From assembly GCA_947455255.1 (NCBI GenBank), contig CANGOA010000001.1, positions 1-64,000 of the forward strand: a DNA stretch of 64,000 bases, in the 5' to 3' direction. Below, piece by piece: positions 17,969 through 28,950 of the stretch (the first letter of the stretch is position 1; each line of letters opens with the position of its first letter). The stretch is from Flavobacteriia bacterium (GTDB taxonomy: Bacteria > Bacteroidota > Bacteroidia > Flavobacteriales_D > Crocinitomicaceae). The translations under genes were made by a program, and so were the position numbers. The notes under the pieces are model-generated. The model ran no database searches. It saw only the letters and a list, made by a program, of their open reading frames with translations, and was not told where the DNA came from.

Positions 17969-18922
17969 TTAAAGTAACGATTCGATAATTTTATCAATAG
18001 TATAATTTTCAGCTTCAGCACGATAATTACGCACCAAACGATGACGTAATATTGGTTTAGCAACAGCTTTCACATCTTCAATGTCTGGAGATAGTTTTCC
18101 CTTCAATACAGCATGACATTTAGCTCCAACAATCAAAAATTGTGAAGCGCGTGGTCCAGCTCCCCAAGAAATGTAATCTTTGGAGATTTGTGTTGAAAAT
18201 AGATTGTCTTTACGTGTTTTGGAAACTAATTGTACAGCATATTCAAGAACATTCTCCGTTACTGGAATTTTACGAATTAGGTTTTGATATGCTAGAATTT
18301 GTTCAGCAGAAACAACTTGATTAACTGTAACTTCTTTATCTTCTGTAGTCGCTCGAACAATTGCTAATTCTTCAGTATAAGTTGGATAATCTACCCAAAT
18401 ATTAAACATAAAACGGTCCAATTGAGCTTCTGGAAGAGGATAAGTACCCTCTTGTTCAATCGGGTTTTGTGTTGCAAGAACAAAAAATGGATTTGGCAAT
18501 TTATGTGTAATTCCTGCAGCAGTTACTGATTTTTCTTGCATCGCTTCTAATAAAGCAGCTTGAGTTTTTGGTGGTGTACGATTGATTTCATCTGCAAGAA
18601 TGATATTACTAAATAAGGGGCCTTTGATAAATTTAAAAGTTTTAGATTCATCTAATATTTCAGAACCAATAATGTCTGAAGGCATTAAATCTGGAGTAAA
18701 TTGAATACGGTTAAAATCTAAACCTAAAGCTTGTGAAATTGTATTTACTAATAAAGTTTTCGCTAGTCCTGGCACACCGATTAATAAAGCATGACTTCGA
18801 GAGAATATAGAAATAAGCACTTGGTCAACCACTTCATCCTGACCAACTATTACTTTGTGAATTTCATTTTTTAATCGTTGATAATCCTCAACTAATTTTT
18901 TTGCTAATTCAACGTCTCCCAT
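17969..18922 (-). CDS. MoxR-family AAA+ ATPase
   Basis: The 317 aa AAA_3 protein has a Walker A segment LLIGVPGLAKTLL (around residue 55), Walker B LADEINRTPPKTQAALLEAM, the sensor region VLATQNPIEQEGTYPLPEAQLDRFMF and the C-terminal lid with G-P-R-A-S-Q. MoxR ATPases act as chaperones that help assemble or activate enzyme complexes, often with VWA-domain partners; the usual DUF58/VWA genes are absent here. It starts nine bases after the stop of the upstream parvulin gene. Pairing with periplasmic foldases suggests a role in envelope protein maturation, but MoxR itself is cytoplasmic, so this is only inference. Confidence 0.92.
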   Translation of the reverse strand: MGDVELAKKLVEDYQRLKNEIHKVIVGQDEVVDQVLISIFSRSHALLIGVPGLAKTLLVNTISQALGLDFNRIQFTPDLMPSDIIGSEILDESKTFKFIKGPLFSNIILADEINRTPPKTQAALLEAMQEKSVTAAGITHKLPNPFFVLATQNPIEQEGTYPLPEAQLDRFMFNIWVDYPTYTEELAIVRATTEDKEVTVNQVVSAEQILAYQNLIRKIPVTENVLEYAVQLVSKTRKDNLFSTQISKDYISWGAGPRASQFLIVGAKCHAVLKGKLSPDIEDVKAVAKPILRHRLVRNYRAEAENYTIDKIIESLL

Positions 18923-18930
18923 TTTCTTAT

Positions 18931-20274
18931 TTAATTAGTTTTCCAAGAATATTTAAAGTTACAATTTTCATATTCTTTGTCTATTCGAATATAGGCATTT
19001 CCAATTTTAGATTTTATCCATTTTGAAAGAATCTTGTCTTTTTTGTCATTTTCTGTTGCACGTTGAATTAATGTATAATCCTGCTCTAAATTTGCTTTAT
19101 GAGGACCAATTCGATTCATTAGACGAACAATTCTTATACCTTGTTTTTTTTCATTAAAATCAAAGTATAAACTTGGTGTTGTTAAATCTCCAGTATTTAA
19201 TGAATTTGTTAAGATAAAGATTTGTTGATCAATTTGATTTAAATCTTCCATACTCCATCCCTGTTCACCAGTAATTGGATTTGTAATTATACCTTTATTA
19301 TGACGAGTATTATTATCATTTGAATATGTTAAAACTGCTTCTTCCCAAGTAATCTGATTTTGTTTTAATTTTGAAAAACATTCTTCTATTTTTGTACTTG
19401 CATCCGTTAAGCTTTGTCTATTAAATTCAGGAACTAATAAAATATGTCTACAAGTATAATCGTCACCTTTACGTTCTAATAATTGGACTATATGATAACC
19501 ATAGTCAGTTTCAAATACATTACTTATTTCACCCGGTTTTAATCCAAATACAGCTGCTTCAAACTGAGGAACCATCATACCACGTGAAGCTGTCATTTGG
19601 CCACCTTGTGTAGCGCTTCCAGGATCTTGGGAATGAATTCTTGCTTGAGTTTCAAAGCTTTTTCCTTTAAGGATATCTTCTCGTATTTCTTTTAATTTAT
19701 TTGTTGTAATTTGTCTATCTTCTTGAGTGATTTTTGGAAAAATTACAATTTGTTGAAGACTTAATTTTGCATTAATATAAGGTATGCTATCAGCAGATAA
19801 ATTATTGTAATATATTTCTATTTCTTTAGGTGAAATACTACTGCTTCCAGTAATTTGTCTTTGCATTTCTTCAGTCATTAATCTGTTTTTGATTAATGGT
19901 CGAAATTCATTTTTTATTTGAGTTACTGTTTTGTTATAAAACTCTTCCATCTTTTGTCGTCCTCCAATTTGTTGTTCAATTACACGAATTCTATTCTCCA
20001 TCTCTCCATCTACTTGTGCGTCTGAAATTTTGATACTATCTAATTCAGCTTGATTCAAATAAAGATTTTGCATTAACAGTTTTTCTAATAATTCACAATT
20101 TAATGTACTTGAATTCGTTGTGTTACTATCTAATTCTTGAGACCTTTGAGACTCGATATCAGATTGTAATATCACATTTTCTCCTATTTGTGCAACTATT
20201 TTATCTAAAATAACTTTTTTTTCTTGAGCAAATGTTATTGAAGTTACTAGTAATAAAAGAAAAGTAAATTTCAT
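18931..20274 (-). CDS. SurA-like periplasmic peptidylprolyl isomerase (parvulin)
   Basis: The 447 aa protein has a signal peptide (MKFTFLLLLVTSITFAQ), then a SurA N-terminal type segment (KIVAQIGENVILQSDIESQ) and a long helical region. A complete PpiC/parvulin domain follows (about residues 165-275, with A-S-R-G-M-M-V-P-Q-F-E-A-A-V-F and DYGYHIVQLLE). A second, poorly conserved parvulin-like region may lie after TCRHILL. SurA proteins escort outer-membrane barrels across the periplasm and isomerise X-Pro bonds. Its length is close to that of E. coli SurA (428 aa). It is encoded 17 bases after the larger parvulin gene, so both should be made together. Confidence 0.9.
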   Translation of the reverse strand: MKFTFLLLLVTSITFAQEKKVILDKIVAQIGENVILQSDIESQRSQELDSNTTNSSTLNCELLEKLLMQNLYLNQAELDSIKISDAQVDGEMENRIRVIEQQIGGRQKMEEFYNKTVTQIKNEFRPLIKNRLMTEEMQRQITGSSSISPKEIEIYYNNLSADSIPYINAKLSLQQIVIFPKITQEDRQITTNKLKEIREDILKGKSFETQARIHSQDPGSATQGGQMTASRGMMVPQFEAAVFGLKPGEISNVFETDYGYHIVQLLERKGDDYTCRHILLVPEFNRQSLTDASTKIEECFSKLKQNQITWEEAVLTYSNDNNTRHNKGIITNPITGEQGWSMEDLNQIDQQIFILTNSLNTGDLTTPSLYFDFNEKKQGIRIVRLMNRIGPHKANLEQDYTLIQRATENDKKDKILSKWIKSKIGNAYIRIDKEYENCNFKYSWKTN

Positions 20275-20291
20275 AATTGAAAGTTTGTAAA

Positions 20292-22244
20292 TTAGTTAGA
20301 ATCAAGAGAATAAATTACTTTCTCATTAATTGTAAATATGTATTTTTTTGACAATTCTTTTAACCATTCCTGTTCTAAATAGTTTTGATAATCAGATGTA
20401 ATCAATCCTTTTGCATCAATTAATAATTTTGGACCTGCAGGAATTAGTTGGTTTACTTTAATTACATAAAATTTACCGTTAAATTCATAGATAGGATTTG
20501 TACCTAATTTGAATGCTCTTCCTTTCAAATAAGGTATATCACTGATTTCGTATTTATTAGTTTTTACCTTCAAGTTTAACTCAGATTTTTCATTCAACTT
20601 AGCAAGAATATGTTTAGATGTAATAGTATCATTTTTTAACATTTTAACAACTTGGTTTGCGATGTTTTTATCTAAACATTCATAAACCATGGCATCAATT
20701 CTATCTTTCCATTGGTAGTTAGTTTTATTATTTTCATAGAAGTTTTTTAGACCAAGAGTATCTTTATTTGCTTTATTCCAAACTTTGTCAGTCATAATTT
20801 CATATAATAAGACACCGTCATGATATTCTTGCATTAATGCTTTAAATTCAGGATATTTTTGTTCTAATTGAGAATCTTCATATTTTAATATTTCTGAAGA
20901 AACCCATGTATTATATTGTCTATTTACCAATTCATTATTATTTGTTTTGGTAACATTTCTATAGTTTGCATTAAGGTAATTCAAAAATTGTTTTTGATTA
21001 AAATTTTGTCCATTTATAGTAAATAAAATTTCGTCTTTTTTTAATTTTGAACCCTCCCATTTACCTTTATAATAGTTTGTATCAATATGTTTTATAAACC
21101 ATTTTAATCCTTTTTTACTATTATCGGTATAATTATACTCAATTTTCAATCTATTTATTAATACTGTTTGAGTCTTTTTTGAACGATCATCTCTATTTAC
21201 TTTTGACTGAAGTTCTTTTTTCATGGATTCAAACGATGCTAAAGGACTTATTTCTATTCTTTTTATTATATGGAATCCATAATCTGTTTGTAAAGGCAAC
21301 GAAAAATCACCATTATTTTTTAATTGAAAAGCTGTTTCTTCAAATTCTGGAACCATACGAGTTGTTGTTCCACTTCCGAATTCAGGTAGTCTACCACCCT
21401 TTTCGCTTGAACCTGGATCATCAGAGAAATTCATAGCTAAATCTTCAAATTTTTCACCTGCAATTAATTTTGAGTAAATTTCATCAATTTTCTTCTTTGC
21501 TGTAGTAATTTCTTCTTGATTTGCATCTCGTTTCACAGAAATCATAATATGTGCAGCTTTCATTATACCTCTAGCAGGTCGTTGATCAATCACTTTTAAA
21601 ATGTGATATCCAAAACGTGTTCTAATAATAGATGAAATCTGACCTATTGGAGTTGTAAAAGCTGCTTCTTCAAATGGAAAAACCATTTGAAAAGCTGTGA
21701 AATAACCTAAATCTCCTGCATTTGACTTTGCGGATGGGTCATCAGAAATTTCCATTGCTAACTTTGAAAAATCTTCACCATCTTCAATACGTTTTTTTAT
21801 TGCTGAAATTTTTGAATAAGCTTTTATGGTATCTTCAGGTGAAGAATTCCCTTCCAATCTTACTAAAATGTGGGAAGCTTTAACTTCTTTTTGTAATCGC
21901 TTATAAGCTTCTTCTATGACTTTTTGATTTTCTTGTTTATCAATTAAATATGGTGTAGATAGTGTTTTTCTATAACCAAGTAATTCTTTTTTTAATTTTG
22001 GAAGTGTATCATAGCCTAATGCCTCAGCTTCAAGAACTTTTAATTTAAATTTTTTATATAATTCTAAATATTCGTCAATCGATTTTTTATCGAATTTAGG
22101 TTGCTGATTGTTTTTTAAATAGATTTGAAGAAATTCTGTTTTTGAAATCTTTTTATTATTGACTTCAATTACAAAATTTTTCTCTTGAGCTTTTGCATTG
22201 AAAATTGCAAAACAAGTTACTAATATTAGAATTTTTTTAATCAT
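20292..22244 (-). CDS. Periplasmic peptidylprolyl isomerase with two parvulin domains
   Basis: The ATG at 22244 gives a 650 aa protein with a signal peptide (MIKKILILVTCFAIFNAKAQ); it begins one base after the guaB stop. Two consecutive PpiC domains are seen: VKASHILVRLE to GYHILKVID (about residues 120-230) and AAHIMISVKRD to YGFHIIKRIE (about 240-345), both with the S-D-D-P motif and G-G-x-L or G-D-L-G loops. The C-terminal ~300 residues are helical and lack a third clear isomerase domain, like the chaperone part of PpiD or SurA. Expected role: folding of outer-membrane and T9SS-exported proteins. A start at 22292 would overlap guaB and disrupt the signal peptide. Confidence 0.9.
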   Translation of the reverse strand: MIKKILILVTCFAIFNAKAQEKNFVIEVNNKKISKTEFLQIYLKNNQQPKFDKKSIDEYLELYKKFKLKVLEAEALGYDTLPKLKKELLGYRKTLSTPYLIDKQENQKVIEEAYKRLQKEVKASHILVRLEGNSSPEDTIKAYSKISAIKKRIEDGEDFSKLAMEISDDPSAKSNAGDLGYFTAFQMVFPFEEAAFTTPIGQISSIIRTRFGYHILKVIDQRPARGIMKAAHIMISVKRDANQEEITTAKKKIDEIYSKLIAGEKFEDLAMNFSDDPGSSEKGGRLPEFGSGTTTRMVPEFEETAFQLKNNGDFSLPLQTDYGFHIIKRIEISPLASFESMKKELQSKVNRDDRSKKTQTVLINRLKIEYNYTDNSKKGLKWFIKHIDTNYYKGKWEGSKLKKDEILFTINGQNFNQKQFLNYLNANYRNVTKTNNNELVNRQYNTWVSSEILKYEDSQLEQKYPEFKALMQEYHDGVLLYEIMTDKVWNKANKDTLGLKNFYENNKTNYQWKDRIDAMVYECLDKNIANQVVKMLKNDTITSKHILAKLNEKSELNLKVKTNKYEISDIPYLKGRAFKLGTNPIYEFNGKFYVIKVNQLIPAGPKLLIDAKGLITSDYQNYLEQEWLKELSKKYIFTINEKVIYSLDSN

Positions 22245-22245
22245 A

Positions 22246-23754
<1,509 letters not shown>

Positions 23755-23839
23755 TTAATAATTCTCATCATTTTTTGATTTTAACAATTATTAAACAAAA
23801 AACAATGTAATATTGTGTAATAATCGAATTTATTTTTAA

Positions 23840-24460
23840 ATGAAGTATTTTTTTTTAATGTTTTTATTTGTTACCAAATACACGTTCAGTCAAAAAAATG
23901 AAAAATCATTAATCCAATTGTCTGGAGTGATTGTTTCTTCAGATAGTTTGGAGAATTTACCATTTACAACCATTTTCCATAAAGGATCTAATAGAGGGAC
24001 CGTTTCGGATTATTATGGATATTTCTCTATTGTTGTATTTCCAGGTGATACATTATTGTTTAAGAATTTTGGATATAAAACATCATCTTATATTGTGCCC
24101 GATACACTTAAAGATGATAGATATTCAATAATTCATGTATTACAAGGAGATTATAAAGAATTGCCAGCGGCAATTATTTATCCATGGCCTTCGAGAGAAG
24201 CTTTTGCAAAAGCTTTTTTAGAGATGCATCCATATGACGACGCGTTAAGAAGAGCGCAAAAACAATTGTCTGGAGCGAATTTAGCTTTTATTGCAGCAAG
24301 TGTTTCGACGGACCCAGGTTTGACATACTCATGGCAACAAAATCAGCAATACACTAAAATTTATACAATGGGACAAAGTCCAGTTAATAACTTATTTAAT
24401 CCCGCTTCATGGAACTCGTTTATTAATTCCTGGAAGTCAGGTAAGTTAGGTAGAGAATAA
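23840..24460 (+). CDS. Secreted carboxypeptidase-regulatory-like domain protein
   Basis: The 206 aa protein has a signal peptide (MKYFFLMFLFVTKYTFSQ) and then one CarboxypepD_reg-like beta-sandwich: I-Q-L-S-G-V-I-V-S-S-D, LPFTTIFHKGSNRGTVSDYYGYFSI and D-T-L-L-F-K-N-F-G-Y-K (about residues 24-90). In Bacteroidetes this fold often precedes TonB-dependent receptor barrels; here no barrel follows. Instead there is a helical C-terminal half with FAKAFLEMHPYDDALRRAQKQL and W-N-S-F-I-N-S-W. It is probably a free periplasmic or surface-associated protein with unknown function. A near match to the -7 element (TAATATTG, 23808-23815) lies upstream. It ends directly against the convergent gene at 24461. 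Confidence 0.75.
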   Translation: MKYFFLMFLFVTKYTFSQKNEKSLIQLSGVIVSSDSLENLPFTTIFHKGSNRGTVSDYYGYFSIVVFPGDTLLFKNFGYKTSSYIVPDTLKDDRYSIIHVLQGDYKELPAAIIYPWPSREAFAKAFLEMHPYDDALRRAQKQLSGANLAFIAASVSTDPGLTYSWQQNQQYTKIYTMGQSPVNNLFNPASWNSFINSWKSGKLGRE

Positions 24461-25498
24461 TTATTTTGCCTCTTCTTCTTTTTTCTTTTTGTTTTTCTTT
24501 TTTTTATTGGACTTATTTTCTTCAAGTTGAATATCATCATCTTCGGATTTTGCCTCTTCTTTTTTTACTTCAGGAAAAGTTCTTATTTCTTTTCCTTTTT
24601 CATTGAATTCGTGTTCTTCAATGAGGATTCCTTTTTTGAATAAAGAACGTATTTTTAATTTTCTATTTGGATAATATTCTTCAAACCAACCATCTTTGAT
24701 TCCTTTTTTGTAATTTTCGAGAGTTTGGACAAATCCTTGATAATAATAGGTTGTGAAAGGTCCATTTTTTATATCGTTTAGCCAATATTCCGTTTTTAAC
24801 AATGTCCCGTCATCATAATAATAGGTTAGCATACCATCTTTTTTTCCGATTTTATAGGAAAGTTTTTCAGTGATTTTTCCTTCTTTATTGTAACTAATAA
24901 AATTACCATCGATATTACCTTTCGTATAATTAATAGATCGTTTTATTTTTCCATTATGGTGAAAAATTCTTTTTTCACCATTAAGTTGATCAAAGGAATA
25001 GTTTTCTAGTAAAGTAGTATCTCCTGAGGGATTGAAATATACAAATTTTCCATGTTTTTGACCTATTTTATAATTCATTTCCCATGCAAGTACATTGGTG
25101 CTGTCATAATAATAAGTCCATTTCCCATTTTCAAACCCTTCAACATGTGTTCTAACTACCATGGGACAACCAGACATATATTTTGTTGTATCTGTTCCAT
25201 TCTCTTTACCATTTATAAATGATATAAATCGTTCTCTCATCCCGTTTTCATAACATGTCTCACACATGCCGGTATATGGTTTTCCACCAGCTGCAGAAAT
25301 GAATGTTTTACTTCTTTCATCAAATTCTATTTTAGCATTACAGTCGACTACTCCTGGAGTTTTTCCACATTGCCATTCAATATATTTTTTTCCATTTGTT
25401 GTGTTATTATCATAGCATTTTTTTCCTCCCTTTTGTAATTGTCCAAGTACAATGATTTGACTAAAGAATAGAAAATAGAAAATAATTAATTTATTCAT
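24461..25498 (-). CDS. MORN_2/YwqK-type repeat protein with Lys/Glu-rich tail
   Basis: The 345 aa protein has a signal peptide (LIIFYFLFFSQIIVLGQ). It then has many repeats of the MORN_2/YwqK type, in which Y-Y-x-x-G-x-x-x-x-x-x-Y-x-x-G-x-x-x-G recurs (DGMLTYYYDDGTLLKTEY, NGPFTTYYYQG, DGWFEEYYPNRKLK). Two CxxC-like pairs near the N-terminus (GMCETCYENG and others) may matter structurally. The last ~35 residues are almost only K, E, D and N. The repeats form beta hairpins, and YwqK is known as an antitoxin in B. subtilis, but the exported location makes that role unlikely here. Its ATG overlaps the stop of the upstream capD-like gene by four bases (ATGA), implying coupled translation. Confidence 0.75.
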   Translation of the reverse strand: MNKLIIFYFLFFSQIIVLGQLQKGGKKCYDNNTTNGKKYIEWQCGKTPGVVDCNAKIEFDERSKTFISAAGGKPYTGMCETCYENGMRERFISFINGKENGTDTTKYMSGCPMVVRTHVEGFENGKWTYYYDSTNVLAWEMNYKIGQKHGKFVYFNPSGDTTLLENYSFDQLNGEKRIFHHNGKIKRSINYTKGNIDGNFISYNKEGKITEKLSYKIGKKDGMLTYYYDDGTLLKTEYWLNDIKNGPFTTYYYQGFVQTLENYKKGIKDGWFEEYYPNRKLKIRSLFKKGILIEEHEFNEKGKEIRTFPEVKKEEAKSEDDDIQLEENKSNKKKKNKKKKEEEAK

Positions 25499-27375
25499 TG
25501 TTTATCAAGAGTTGAATATTCAGAATTGTTACTAATGTACTCAGGAACTATTTTTTTCATTAATCTGACAATATTTTGGTTGTTTTGAGAATCATATAAA
25601 CTAATTAATTCTTCTATAGTAAGTTTTACATTTGGGTTCGATTCACGTACTTTAGCAATTAGAATTTTGGGGTGATGAGTAGGAATTGTATTTTCATCTT
25701 TTGCTAATAATTCTTCAAATAGTTTTTCTCCAGGTCTTAGTCCTGTTATTTTTATTTCGATGTCTTTTCCTTCTATTAATCCAGATAGTTTTATCATTTT
25801 CTTTGCTAAATCTATGATTTTTACAGATTCACCCATGTCAAAGACGAAAATTTCACCACCTTTCCCCATTGAACAAGCTTCGAGTACAAGTTGACAAGCT
25901 TCGGGAATTGTCATAAAAAAACGAGTAACTCTTTTATCTGTGATTGTAATAGGGCCACCTTGTTCTATTTGTTTTTTAAACAAAGGAATTACAGAACCAT
26001 TCGAACCTAAAACATTACCAAATCTTGTAGTAATAAATTTAGTACTTGAGTTATTATTTAATTGGGTATAGATTTCAGCAATTCGTTTAGATGCCCCCAT
26101 TACATTTGTTGGGTTTACAGCTTTATCTGTAGATATCATAACAAATTTTTCAACCTTATGATGTATAGATAAATCTACCAAATTTTTTGTACCTAGTATA
26201 TTGGTGTATATAGCTTCTGAAGGATTGTCTTCCATTAACGGTACGTGTTTATAAGCAGCAGCATGGAAAACATAATTTGGTTTAAAAAAATCATATAATC
26301 TTTCCATCCTCATAAAATTACTTATATCACCAACTACAATTGAGAAATTAAAGTTAGGATGATTATAAAGTAAATCCTGTTCTAAATCATAAAGTGAAGA
26401 TTCTGCTTGATCAAGTAATATCACTAATTTTGGATTGTAATTTATTAGTTGTTTTACTATACCACTACCTATAGATCCAGCTGCGCCTGAGACTAAAATT
26501 GTTTGGTTGTTCAATTCTTCTTCAATTTTTTCAGGGTCAAGATAAATAGGATTTCTACCTAATAAATCTTCAATTTTAATATTTTTTATTTGTGATGTAG
26601 TAAAATCGCCATTTATCCAACTTTTTGAACTCGGAACTTGAAGTACTGTTACTGAATTTTTTAGACAGATGTCTAATACATTTTTTTGGTTTTCGTAGTT
26701 TGGTTTTTGAATGGCAACAATTAGTTTGTTTATTTGTTTATTTTGAATTATTTTTTCTAATTCATTTGAATTGTAAATTTTAGTTCCCTGGAGCCTAGTG
26801 TTTGCTAATTTATTATTGTCATCTATGTATCCTACAACTTCAAATGGAGATTCAGAATCTTTTTCGATAGTTCGTTTTGTAATTAGACCTGAAACACCAG
26901 CTCCATAAATCAATACTCGTATTTTATTTTTTTTATTTAATTTGTGAATAGATTCAATATAGAAAATTTTAACTGCAAATCGAAATCCAATTATTAAGGA
27001 ATAACTTATGAAAAATTCCATGATTATAATGGATGTGGGTAAAAGGTGTTGTTCATCAATAAATTTAGCTTTAAGAATATTTAAAATAAAAAGTAATATT
27101 GTTGAACTTCCAATAGTTAATAGAAGTCTTTTTATATCTAATATAGAAGTATGCCTAATATGACCTTGATAAATTTTAAACAGAAAAAAAACAAGACATT
27201 TTACTATAATAAATATGTATATAGTATTATTTGATTTCTCCCAAAATTCAAAAAATACTATTTTCAACTTAAAGTCAAAACGTATAAAATATGCTATAAT
27301 TAATGATGCTATAGATAATAAAATATCATTCAAGAAAATAATCCATCTTGGTGTTTTGGATAAAGGGAATAACAT
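25495..27375 (-). CDS. Membrane nucleoside-diphosphate-sugar 4,6-dehydratase (CapD/FlaA1/PglF family)
   Basis: The 626 aa protein has four N-terminal membrane helices (about residues 10-130), a first Rossmann-type domain (LIYGAGVSGLITKRTI, about residue 155), and a second, extended-SDR domain with G-A-A-G-S-I-G-S-G (about residue 295). The active-site region reads STDKAVNPTNVMGASKR, with the M-x-x-x-K that replaces Y-x-x-x-K in this family. Such enzymes convert UDP-GlcNAc to a UDP-4-keto-6-deoxy sugar at the inner face of the membrane for capsule, O-antigen or protein glycans. No other sugar gene is adjacent. The ATG at 27375 lies 15 bases after a -7 element. Confidence 0.9.
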   Translation of the reverse strand: MLFPLSKTPRWIIFLNDILLSIASLIIAYFIRFDFKLKIVFFEFWEKSNNTIYIFIIVKCLVFFLFKIYQGHIRHTSILDIKRLLLTIGSSTILLFILNILKAKFIDEQHLLPTSIIIMEFFISYSLIIGFRFAVKIFYIESIHKLNKKNKIRVLIYGAGVSGLITKRTIEKDSESPFEVVGYIDDNNKLANTRLQGTKIYNSNELEKIIQNKQINKLIVAIQKPNYENQKNVLDICLKNSVTVLQVPSSKSWINGDFTTSQIKNIKIEDLLGRNPIYLDPEKIEEELNNQTILVSGAAGSIGSGIVKQLINYNPKLVILLDQAESSLYDLEQDLLYNHPNFNFSIVVGDISNFMRMERLYDFFKPNYVFHAAAYKHVPLMEDNPSEAIYTNILGTKNLVDLSIHHKVEKFVMISTDKAVNPTNVMGASKRIAEIYTQLNNNSSTKFITTRFGNVLGSNGSVIPLFKKQIEQGGPITITDKRVTRFFMTIPEACQLVLEACSMGKGGEIFVFDMGESVKIIDLAKKMIKLSGLIEGKDIEIKITGLRPGEKLFEELLAKDENTIPTHHPKILIAKVRESNPNVKLTIEELISLYDSQNNQNIVRLMKKIVPEYISNNSEYSTLDKQ

Positions 27376-27390
27376 ATAATGTATTTTTTA

Positions 27391-27398
27391 CAAATATA
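27391..27398 (-). promoter_or_regulatory. Bacteroidetes-type -7 promoter element for the capD-like gene
   Basis: The minus strand reads TATATTTG, matching TAnnTTTG, 15 bases before the ATG at 27375. No -33 TTTG found at normal spacing. Confidence 0.45.
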
Positions 27399-27514
27399 AA
27401 TTATATGAATAAGTAAATGACATAATCTAGTTTGAATTACCTAAACATTTGATTATTATTAATAACAAAAGATATTTTTTTTGCAAAAAAACATATTATG
27501 TATAATTATTTAAT

Positions 27515-27522
27515 TAGTTTTG
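27515..27522 (+). promoter_or_regulatory. Bacteroidetes-type -7 promoter element for the OmpA-type gene
   Basis: TAGTTTTG matches TAnnTTTG and lies 32 bases before the ATG at 27555. It sits in a long A/T tract with poly-T and poly-A runs (27474-27490) that may act as an UP-like or curved element for a highly expressed gene. Confidence 0.5.
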
Positions 27523-27554
27523 CAAAAGAAATTTAGAATTAAACTAATTTATTT

Positions 27555-28859
27555 ATGAAAAAAATTATTTTATCAGCAGCGCTTTTGTTATGTGGTTCTG
27601 CTTTTGCTCAAAAAGACACTTCTTACAATAGATGGTCTTTTGATTTTGGTGTTGGTGCTGTAAATACACTTACTCCTAAATCTACTTTAGGTTTTAAAAC
27701 ACCTTTCGTTGATTTACTATCCGTAAGAGCTGGAGCAAGATATATGTTTAATAACGTAGTTGGATTAGCTTGGGTTTTAGGTTATGATAATTTTAGTGCT
27801 ACAAGCAAAGTTCAAACTGTAAATACACACTATGTAAGTTCAACAATTCAAGCTTATGTTAATTTAACAAATCTTTATGGTTTTAACGAATTTACAGATA
27901 AATTTGGTTTGTTATTGCATACTGGAGCAGGTGTTTCAATGTTAAAAGCAGATAGTAGAGATATTGTATTAAGTTTTGTTGCTGGTTTAACACCGCAATA
28001 CAAATTGAATAATAAATTTACAATCAATTTGGATGGTGGTTTTAATTCAAATCTTATGCAAAATAATACATGGGATATGGGAACCGATTTAAAAGTACCT
28101 GGATTTAATTCTTCATTTTTATATGGAACAGTTGGTTTTTCTTACTATTTAGGAAAAGATAAGTCTAAATCCCATGCTGATTGGACACCAAAAAATGCTG
28201 CAGATAAAAAAGAATTAGAAGTTCTTCGTGCTAAATTAACTGCTACAGAGTCTAAATTAGTAGATACAGATAATGATGGTGTAGCAAACTACTTAGATGC
28301 TGAGCCAAATACACCTGCAGGTTCACATGTAAATTCAAAAGGACAAGCAATTGTTGATATGGATGGGGATGGTATATTAGATTCTGAAGATTTTTGTCCA
28401 ACTGTAAAAGGAACTTCTGAATTTAAAGGATGTCCAATGGCATTTGCTCAAGAAACTAAAGTTGTAGTAACTGACGAAGCAATTGGTGCAGAATTAACAG
28501 GGGATATTAAAGCAAAAGTTGCTGCAGTATCTAAAGACGTTAATTTTGATACTAAAAGTACAGGTGTTAAAGGTGCTTTCAAAAAAGAATTAGATGCTTT
28601 AGCTAAATTGTTAAATGAAAACACAAACTTAGTTGTTGCTTTACATGGTCACTGTGATAATGTTGGAGAAGACATTTTAAATAATCAATTATCTGAAGAT
28701 AGAGCAAAATCTGTAAGAGATTATTTGGTTTCTAAAGGAGTTTCTTCTTCAAGAATTTCTACAAAAGGATTTGGTATTACTCAACCTAAATTGTCTAACG
28801 ACACTGAAAAAGGAAGAGCTGCTAATCGTCGTGTAGAGTTGATAGTAAAGTCGAAATAA
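27555..28859 (+). CDS. OmpA-family outer-membrane porin with thrombospondin-type-3-like linker
   Basis: The 434 aa protein has a signal peptide (IILSAALLLCGSAFAQ), an eight-strand-type barrel (about residues 20-205), and a short linker with two calcium-binding TSP3-like repeats (DTDNDGVANYLDAEP, DMDGDGILDSEDFCP; about 235-285). The C-terminal OmpA peptidoglycan-binding domain (about 330-432) has L-H-G-H-C-D-N-V-G, L-S-E-D-R-A and R-A-A-N-R-R-V-E. This is the standard layout of the abundant Bacteroidetes OmpA protein that links the outer membrane to the cell wall. The gene is monocistronic: its own -7 element upstream and a strong terminator 22 bases downstream. Its codon use is smoother than that of neighbours, in keeping with high expression. 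Confidence 0.93.
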   Translation: MKKIILSAALLLCGSAFAQKDTSYNRWSFDFGVGAVNTLTPKSTLGFKTPFVDLLSVRAGARYMFNNVVGLAWVLGYDNFSATSKVQTVNTHYVSSTIQAYVNLTNLYGFNEFTDKFGLLLHTGAGVSMLKADSRDIVLSFVAGLTPQYKLNNKFTINLDGGFNSNLMQNNTWDMGTDLKVPGFNSSFLYGTVGFSYYLGKDKSKSHADWTPKNAADKKELEVLRAKLTATESKLVDTDNDGVANYLDAEPNTPAGSHVNSKGQAIVDMDGDGILDSEDFCPTVKGTSEFKGCPMAFAQETKVVVTDEAIGAELTGDIKAKVAAVSKDVNFDTKSTGVKGAFKKELDALAKLLNENTNLVVALHGHCDNVGEDILNNQLSEDRAKSVRDYLVSKGVSSSRISTKGFGITQPKLSNDTEKGRAANRRVELIVKSK

Positions 28860-28880
28860 TAGTTTTTTAAATTTCTATAT

Positions 28881-28912
28881 AAAAGCCGCTTCAGAAATGA
28901 AGCGGCTTTTTT
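28881..28912 (+). terminator. Intrinsic terminator after the OmpA-type gene
   Basis: The arms AAAAGCCGCTTC and GAAGCGGCTTTT form a perfect 12 bp stem with a 6-base loop, followed by more T. It is one of the most GC-rich hairpins in the window. Confidence 0.92.
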
Positions 28913-28950
28913 GTTGTTCTTAAGTCATATTAAATTCTTATTTTAGTACT

